Part shown: piece after piece, positions 6,172 through 10,543 of the stretch
Layout: the number at the start of each line of letters is the position of its first letter
Position numbering within the stretch: position 1 is the stretch's first letter
Assembly (NCBI GenBank): GCA_038253135.1
Contig: JBBSHJ010000107.1
Span: 1 to 10,543 of the forward strand
DNA: 10,543 nt
Origin: JBBSHJ01 sp038253135
GTDB lineage: Bacteria > Actinomycetota > Actinomycetes > Mycobacteriales > QHCD01
Direction: 5' to 3'
Notes under the pieces: model-generated
Told to the model about the DNA's origin: nothing
The model's database searches: none
The model's input: the letters and a program-made list of their open reading frames with translations, nothing else
Position numbers and translations under genes: made by a program

Positions 6172-6298
6172 AGCTCCGCCTCCTCTACCTGTCCCTGGGC
6201 GGCTTCCCCGTCCAGCCGGCTGCCGCGATCCGCCGAGGATATGGCCGGGCCGAGGACATACCCTCATCGGGCGGGGACCTGCGCGGAAAGGGACGTCG
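6172..6298. promoter_or_regulatory. Divergent promoter region with a direct repeat
   Basis: This 127-base gap must drive both the SDR (leftward) and the flavoenzyme (rightward). It contains GCCGAGGATAT (6232-6242) and GCCGAGGACAT (6249-6259), matching at 10 of 11 positions and starting 17 bases apart. That could be a two-site operator. Each flanking gene has its own ribosome site (GAGGAGG for the SDR; AAAGGGA at 6287-6293 for the flavoenzyme). I cannot place the -10 and -35 boxes with confidence. Confidence 0.4.
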
Positions 6299-7975
6299 AT
6301 GACTGACGACAGCGACACGGCCGTTGCCCACATGAAGTGGTGGGGCTGGGGCGTCGACGGCGTGAGTTTCGAGCACCGGGACAAGCCGGCATTGGCCCCG
6401 TTCTGCCTGAAGAACGTGGACATCGACCTCGATGCCCCCCCGACCCGCCGGCCGGACTTCGAGGATCTCGACATCACACCGCCGCACCTGCCGGACGCGC
6501 TGGCGGGTGCGCTGCGCGGCGCGGCCGGTGCCGGCGGGCTGCGCACCGACGCGATGGACCGCGTGCTGCATTGTGCCGGAAAATCGCTGCGCGACCTGGT
6601 GCAGATCCGTCTGGGCGACCTCCCCCGCCTGCCCGACGCCGTGGTCTACCCGGCCGACGAGGCGCAGGTGCAGCGCATCGTCGATGCGGTCGTCGCGGCC
6701 GATGCCGTCCTCATCCCGTTCGGCGGCGGCAGCAACATCGCCGGCTCGCTCTCCCCGGAGCCCGAGGAGACCCGTCCGGTGATCTCGCTCGATCTCGGCC
6801 GGCTCGATCGCGTCCTCGAGATCGACGGCGAGGCGGGCCTGGCCCGGATCCAGGCCGGTGCACTGGGCCCGGCCATCGAGGAGCAGCTTGGTGCCCGCGG
6901 CTACACACTCGGCCATTTCCCGGACAGCTTCACCCACTCCAGCCTCGGTGGGTGGATCGCGACCCGGTCCTCGGGCATGCAGTCGGACAAGTACGGCGAC
7001 ATCGGCGACATCACCCGCGCCGTCCGGGTCGTGCAGCCCGGCGGCGCCCTCGTGACCCGCCCGGTTCCGAGCACGTCGACCGGACCGTCCGTGCGCGAGA
7101 TGGTGCTCGGCAGTGAGGGCCGGCTCGGCGTGATCACCGAGGCGACCGTGCAGGTGCACAAGGTCCCCAACGTACGGGTCTTTCTCGGATACCTGTTCCC
7201 GTCGTGGGAGCAGGGACTCGCCGCCATGCAGGAGATCGCCGGAAGCGACGCGGCGCCCTCGGTGACGCGGGTCTCGGACGCGCGGGAGACGGCGTTCTCC
7301 TTCGCCACCAGCAAGGAGTCGCACGGCGTGCCGGCGCTGGTCAGCAAGGGTCTGCAGGAGATGCTCCGGCGCCGGGGCTGGGACCTCGAGGCGTTGTGCC
7401 TGTCGTTCATCGGCTACGAGGGCGGGCGAGCGCACGTCGTACGCCAGCGCGCCCTGGTGCGCTCGATCGTGCACCGTCACGGCGGGATCGGGATCGGCAA
7501 GGGCCCCGGGGCGCTCTATGACCAGAAGAAATTCGACACGCCGTACATCCGCGACTACCTCCTCGACCGCGGCGCGGTCGCCGACGTCTCGGAGACGTCG
7601 GCGGCGTGGTCGGAGCTGCTGCCGCTCTACCGCCACGTCGTGGACCAGGCCAGCCGGGCCTTCGATGCGATCGGGGTGCGCGGCTGGGTGATGTGCCACC
7701 TGTCGCACTCGTACCACTCCGGCGCGTGCCTGTATTTCACCTTCGCGTTCAAGCACAGGGACCAGCCGCTGAAGGAGTACGACGTCGTCAAGCGGGCGAT
7801 CCAGCAGGGGTTCGTCGACCGGGTCGCGACGCTCTCGCACCATCACGGCGTCGGCACCGAGCACGCGTCCTGGCTTGCCCAGGACATCTCCCCCGCGGGT
7901 GCCGACATGGTGGCCAAGCTGTTTGCCGCCGTCGATCCCGGTCGGCACCTCAATCCCGGCAAGATCGTCCCCTGA
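6299..7975 (+). CDS. agpS: FAD-binding oxidase, alkyldihydroxyacetonephosphate synthase-like
   Basis: A 558-residue flavoprotein. The N-terminus has MKWWGWG (12-18), typical of alkyl-DHAP synthases. The FAD domain follows with 'LPDAVVYPADEAQV' (111-124), the PP-loop 'PFGGGSNIAGS' (140-150), 'GGWIATRSSGM' (217-227) with 'KYGDI' (231-235), and 'GSEGRLGVITEA' (271-282). The C-terminal domain holds 'HLSHSYHSGACLYFTF' (467-482) and 'SHHHGVG' (513-519), the Tyr and His-rich motifs that line the alkyl-DHAP synthase active site, and it ends in 'DPGRHLNPGKI' (546-556), common to FAD-linked oxidases. The family swaps the acyl group of acyl-DHAP for a fatty alcohol, making an ether bond without net redox change. 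M. tuberculosis has a related gene, agpS. The real bacterial substrate is uncertain; a D-lactate/glycolate-type oxidase is the main alternative, but the motif match favours the synthase family. Confidence 0.85.
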   Translation: MTDDSDTAVAHMKWWGWGVDGVSFEHRDKPALAPFCLKNVDIDLDAPPTRRPDFEDLDITPPHLPDALAGALRGAAGAGGLRTDAMDRVLHCAGKSLRDLVQIRLGDLPRLPDAVVYPADEAQVQRIVDAVVAADAVLIPFGGGSNIAGSLSPEPEETRPVISLDLGRLDRVLEIDGEAGLARIQAGALGPAIEEQLGARGYTLGHFPDSFTHSSLGGWIATRSSGMQSDKYGDIGDITRAVRVVQPGGALVTRPVPSTSTGPSVREMVLGSEGRLGVITEATVQVHKVPNVRVFLGYLFPSWEQGLAAMQEIAGSDAAPSVTRVSDARETAFSFATSKESHGVPALVSKGLQEMLRRRGWDLEALCLSFIGYEGGRAHVVRQRALVRSIVHRHGGIGIGKGPGALYDQKKFDTPYIRDYLLDRGAVADVSETSAAWSELLPLYRHVVDQASRAFDAIGVRGWVMCHLSHSYHSGACLYFTFAFKHRDQPLKEYDVVKRAIQQGFVDRVATLSHHHGVGTEHASWLAQDISPAGADMVAKLFAAVDPGRHLNPGKIVP

Positions 7976-8016
7976 TCGAGTCGGGCCGGTGGCTCGCGGC
8001 ATCGGGCCGGACGACG

Positions 8017-8796
8017 TCAGGCGCCGACGTTGCCGACCGGCGCGCGTTCCGCGGCCGCCTCGATGCGCCGTACCCACGCCCGAGCCTGCGCCGATCCGAC
8101 CGGCTCGTCCGCGAGCGAGAGCAGCGCCTGGACCACGGCCGACGGCATCACGTCGGCGAGCCCCGCATCCGAGCCGTACGCCGTGACCGCTACGTCCCAA
8201 TCGTCGGGCCGGACCGACGAAACCAGCAGCCAGGCGAGGTCGGTCGCGCCGGGCGCGGCCGAGACGTCCTCCCAGTCCAGCAACGCAACCGCGCCGCCGG
8301 GCCCGGTGCGCATGTTGCGGTACGACGCGTCGCCGTGCGCCAGCGTGACCGGCCCGGCGGCAGAGGCGGCCCGCTGGGCCGAGGGCACGTGACCCAGGAG
8401 ATGCTCCCCCCACTCCCGCACGGATGGGGTCAGGTCCGACCGGCCGCGCAGCCGGGGCCAGGTGCCGTCGTAGAGCGCGGCCACGAGATCCACCCCCTCA
8501 CCGGCGCGCCGCAACCACGGCCACCGGGCGGTCGCCATTCCCTGCCAGCGGCCGTGCAGGTGGGCGAGTAGGATCGCGGCCGCGAGCGGACTCGCACCCT
8601 CCGACCATTCGGACAGATCCTCGAGCTCCAGACGGGTGCCGTCCGCGTCGGCTGTGGCGAGATAGCAGGCCGGCACTCGCACATCCACCACCGGCGCGAT
8701 CTCCTGGTAGAACCGCATCTCGTTCTCGAACATCCGGAGCACGGCCGGAATGGATCCCGGCGCGGCGAGCGGTCGCTGTTTGACGAAACGGGGCAT
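8017..8796 (-). CDS. Phosphotransferase (APH/choline kinase-like), N-lobe apparently shortened
   Basis: A 259-residue protein. The catalytic loop is HGDASYRNM (154-162) with Asp-156 as base and Asn-161 as metal ligand; 'LLDWED' (172-177) supplies the second metal-binding aspartate. 'MRFYQEIAP' (27-35), 'LELEDL' (56-61) and 'LAHLHGRW' (77-84) are typical of the APH superfamily. The ATP-binding lysine appears to be Lys-6 (RFVKQRP), so the glycine-rich strands that normally come before it, usually some 30-60 residues, are absent. A TAG stands in frame three codons upstream of the ATG (8808-8806), so no longer protein is encoded in this frame. It may be a natural short form or a truncated gene; activity is doubtful. 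The substrate is unknown and there is no basis to call it a drug-resistance enzyme. Confidence 0.8.
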   Translation of the reverse strand: MPRFVKQRPLAAPGSIPAVLRMFENEMRFYQEIAPVVDVRVPACYLATADADGTRLELEDLSEWSEGASPLAAAILLAHLHGRWQGMATARWPWLRRAGEGVDLVAALYDGTWPRLRGRSDLTPSVREWGEHLLGHVPSAQRAASAAGPVTLAHGDASYRNMRTGPGGAVALLDWEDVSAAPGATDLAWLLVSSVRPDDWDVAVTAYGSDAGLADVMPSAVVQALLSLADEPVGSAQARAWVRRIEAAAERAPVGNVGA

Positions 8797-8817
8797 CGGG
8801 TCAGGCTAGTGCCGAAA

Positions 8818-8823
8818 ATTATC
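8818..8823 (-). promoter_or_regulatory. Possible -10 box for the phosphotransferase gene
   Basis: On the - strand GATAAT (8823-8818) differs from TATAAT by one base and ends 21 bases before the ATG at 8796. It lies in one of the few AT-rich patches in the window. A start point near 8811 would give a leader of about 15 bases. No good -35 box is found at the usual distance. If real, it argues that the short N-terminus is the one expressed. Confidence 0.3.
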
Positions 8824-8904
8824 TGCGCCCGGTTCTAAACGATCGGAGACGAAATCCTGTCATTACCGCAGATGTCCACGCAGCACTGTCGATTGAGGGC
8901 TTCG

Positions 8905-9797
8905 ATGACCAACACCGGGAGCGGAACCGAAGCTCCATCGTTCGAAGCCTGGGCGCGGCCCCGACGCGGGCAGGCCGGTCTCCCCCGCTGGCAGCGATCT
9001 CGACTTCTATTCGCCGGTGTTCTCAACCGCCGGGGCAGCGCGGGTTCTCGTTGCTGTTGACGTCGGTCTCGGGCCGGCGAAGATCTCCACAACGATCACC
9101 TTCGGCCCGGGCGGTCCACACTATGTCAACTGGCGTCCTCTGTCGTTTCACAATGGCGCGGCCATCCTGCCGATGCCGAAGTCCAAAGTGATACCTGGTA
9201 CCCGGTACGCGGACTCGGCGTGGGTCTTCCCCGCGGCCACGGATTCAACCAACTCCGATAAGGCTTCGCTGGCGCTTCGCGGGCGCCTTCCGTGGACGAG
9301 TGTGGTTTCTCAGAAGTCGCGGATCGGTGACGTTGTTCGACCGATACGGTGTGGGATCCGATCAGGGACAGGGCACGACCGCGTTCAGCCGGCGAGCCGA
9401 CTTCCTGAACGGGGTGATAGGACTGCCTCAGAACATCAGCGCGAACGGCCTCAACGACTTCAGTGCATTCATCTATGGCGGCACAGCGGACGGAACAAGC
9501 CTGGTGATATGGCAGCGCTCGGTATGGGACTCGCCGTTCCATCTCATGCTCGTGCTGAAAATGGGTGCTGCCGTCACGTACGCGTGGGGCCCGACGGTCG
9601 ACGTGAGGTCTCCTCTCCCGATACGGGTGCACCTGCCCAAGCGTCAGGGCTGGGTGGTAGCACAAAAGGAAGCGACCCTCAGTTACCGGATGTCGCCGAA
9701 TGGGACGTGGACCAGGACCGGAAAGAATGCGGCACTCTTACCCGAGGCGGCAACCCAGGTGCGCGTCAACGCCACCATCGTCACCCTGCAGAGCTGA
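8905..9797 (+). pseudogene. Unrecognised gene, apparently broken by two frame changes
   Basis: Coding-like sequence moves through three frames. A candidate start at ATG 8905, with GAGGG 5 bases upstream, opens 'MTNTGSGTEAPSFEAW'. From about 8985 to 9320 the best coding signal is one frame on, with segments such as 'SDLDFYSPVFSTAGAARVLV', 'ISTTITFGPGGPHYVNW' and 'RYADSAWVFPAATDS'. From about 9305 to the TGA at 9795-9797 it is one further frame on: 'TLFDRYGVGSDQGQGTTAFS', 'NDFSAFIYGGTADGTSLVIW', 'WVVAQKEATLSYRMSPNGTW'. The last part could be read alone from a GTG at 9300 (165 residues). The protein would be about 290 residues, beta-rich with many aromatic, Gly, Ser and Thr residues, like a secreted or surface protein. 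I do not recognise the family. AT content is higher than in neighbouring genes, which suggests acquired DNA. Sequencing error could also explain the shifts. Confidence 0.45.
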
Positions 9798-9821
9798 ACC
9801 GATGCCGGACGGCTCGCGGCG

Positions 9822-9827
9822 TAGGCT
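9822..9827 (+). promoter_or_regulatory. Possible -10 box for the Nudix gene
   Basis: TAGGCT fits the TANNNT -10 pattern and ends 14 bases before the ATG at 9842. The 44-base gap between the broken gene and the Nudix gene has no evident ribosome site, so a very short leader is plausible. There is no clear -35 box; this is a weak call. Confidence 0.22.
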
Positions 9828-9841
9828 CTACGCTTCTGGAC

Positions 9842-10387
9842 ATGCCGATCCAGCCCTGGCAGCTGCTCTCCCGCAAGGAGGTGCTCGCTCATCCGCGGCT
9901 GACCCTCGTGGAGGACCGGGCGCGCCTTCCTGACGGACGCGAGATCGACTACCTCCGCGAGCCGCCGGGCGCAGGCGACGCCGTCACGATAGTTGCGACC
10001 GACGCGGACGGCAGGGTCCTGCTGCAACGGGAATACAGCTACCCGCCGGACGAGGTGCTCTGGCAGTTTCCCGGCGGCGCCGTCGACATCGGAGAGGACC
10101 CCATTACGGCGGCACGGCGAGAATTGCAGGAGGAGAGCGGGTACGTCGGCGGCGCACTCAGTTGCCTCGGCTCGATTCTGCTCGACAACCGCCGGTCCGA
10201 CGGGCGCATGCACCTCTATCAATGCCAAGCACCGGAGCTGGCGTCGCCGAGTCCGGACGCCACCGAGTTCCTCGAGCACCACTGGCTGACCGGGACCGAG
10301 CTCCGCCGGATGGTCGCCGACGGCGAGGTCAGCAATTGTTTCGGCCTCGCGGCCCTCGCGCTGTGGTGGGCGCGCCGACAAGGCTAA
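9842..10387 (+). CDS. Nudix hydrolase, ADP-ribose pyrophosphatase-like
   Basis: A 181-residue protein. The Nudix box is exact at residues 79-101: Gly-79, Glu-85, then RELQEESGY at 93-101 (GX5EX7REUXEEXGU), which binds the metal ions that cleave a nucleoside diphosphate linked to another group. The N-terminal strands 'LVEDRARLPDGREIDYLRE' (22-40) and 'AVTIVATDADGRVLLQREY' (47-65) with 'WQFPGGAVD' (74-82) resemble ADP-ribose/ADP-sugar pyrophosphatases. The exact substrate is not decided by these motifs. The start at 9842 is chosen because the fold begins right after it; the same frame stays open far upstream but does not look coding just before this point. The TAA overlaps the stop of the gene on the opposite strand. 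Confidence 0.9.
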   Translation: MPIQPWQLLSRKEVLAHPRLTLVEDRARLPDGREIDYLREPPGAGDAVTIVATDADGRVLLQREYSYPPDEVLWQFPGGAVDIGEDPITAARRELQEESGYVGGALSCLGSILLDNRRSDGRMHLYQCQAPELASPSPDATEFLEHHWLTGTELRRMVADGEVSNCFGLAALALWWARRQG

Positions 10388-10543
10388 TCCTCGACCGGAC
10401 GCGCGCGACTCGGCTGCACCCGCATCGGCTCTCCGGGCATCTTCGGATAGTCCGGCGGATAAGGCAGGTCCCCCTGCGATCGATCGCGCTCGTCCCGCTC
10501 CGACCACTCCAGCAACGTCTCGATGCCCGCGCCGGGATCTGTA
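10384..10543 (-). CDS. C-terminal end of a LigD-type DNA primase-polymerase (Prim-PolC-like)
   Basis: 52 residues plus a TAG (- strand, 10386-10384); the gene continues beyond the window. It reads '...GIETLLEWSERDERD' then 'LPYPPDYPKMPGEPMRVQPS' and ends 'RARPVED'. The 'PPDYPK.PGEP.RVQPSR' tail is one I associate with stand-alone LigD polymerase-domain proteins of actinobacteria. Those proteins add nucleotides during gap filling and end joining, and in mycobacteria Prim-PolC pairs with LigC; a ligC gene is about 6 kb away here. The catalytic residues lie outside the window, so this rests on the tail alone. The last 3 bases of the gene overlap the end of the Nudix gene. Confidence 0.6.
   Translation of the reverse strand, partial: TDPGAGIETLLEWSERDERDRSQGDLPYPPDYPKMPGEPMRVQPSRARPVED

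Noticed and set aside
6172..6546. N-terminal extension of the SDR to a start near 6546
   Set aside because: It would run through the divergent promoter and the AGPS-like start. The Rossmann motif lies at residue 7 from the GTG at 6171, which also has a good ribosome site.
7981..8010. Direct repeat TCGGGCCGG (7981-7989 and 8002-8010) between convergent genes
   Set aside because: Nine bases of G/C-rich sequence repeated once is expected by chance here, and it forms no clear hairpin to act as a terminator.
6185..8413. A 742-codon open frame on the - strand opposite the AGPS-like gene
   Set aside because: It is antisense to a gene with many recognisable motifs. It is rich in Arg, Ala and Gly with no domain pattern, as expected for the mirror frame of GC-rich coding DNA.
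9017..9841. One long + strand frame joining the unknown region to the Nudix gene as a fusion
   Set aside because: The frame is open, but its sequence from about 9330 to 9841 looks non-coding (Arg/Pro/Gly-rich), while a better coding signal lies in another frame that ends at 9797. The Nudix fold is complete from 9842.
1..10543. tRNA, rRNA, CRISPR array or intact insertion sequence
   Set aside because: No tRNA-like cloverleaf sequence, regularly spaced repeat array, or transposase with inverted ends was seen on reading either strand.

Overview
The window is high-GC DNA with tightly packed genes, GTG starts and several 4-base start/stop overlaps. This fits an actinobacterium (Actinomycetota). 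The gene content supports that: an actinobacterial-type Asp23/AmaP cluster, a stand-alone DNA ligase C and an AGPS-like flavoenzyme. I cannot name the genus from sequence alone. The gene order looks chromosomal, with no clear intact mobile element.

Region 1 (1-3233, + strand) is an envelope-stress type Asp23/Gls24-AmaP operon. It runs: the end of one Asp23-like gene; a gap with a strong hairpin; an Asp23 gene; a short divergent Asp23-like gene; a small J-domain-like protein with an HPD motif; a 59-residue DUF2273-like membrane protein; another Asp23 gene; a DUF6286-like two-helix membrane protein; and AmaP. Both of the last two seem to carry a C-terminal Asp23-like domain outside the membrane segments. 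The embedded J-domain-like gene is the least expected member.

Region 2 (3284-4920, + strand) holds an ATP-dependent DNA ligase of the LigC type. It is translationally coupled (ATGA) to a small P-loop kinase/ATPase. At the far right edge (10384-10543, - strand) lies the C-terminus of what looks like a LigD-type primase-polymerase (Prim-PolC), the usual functional partner of LigC in mycobacteria.

Region 3 (5066-7975) is a divergent lipid/redox locus. A short-chain dehydrogenase and a single-domain rhodanese form a coupled pair on the - strand. Opposite them, on the + strand, is a 558-residue FAD enzyme that closely resembles alkyldihydroxyacetonephosphate synthase, suggesting ether-lipid-type chemistry.

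Region 4 (8017-10543) contains a phosphotransferase (APH-like) that appears to lack the first part of its N-lobe, then about 900 bases with the remains of an unrecognised gene spread over three reading frames. After these come a Nudix hydrolase with a perfect Nudix box and the Prim-Pol fragment, whose stop codon overlaps the Nudix stop.
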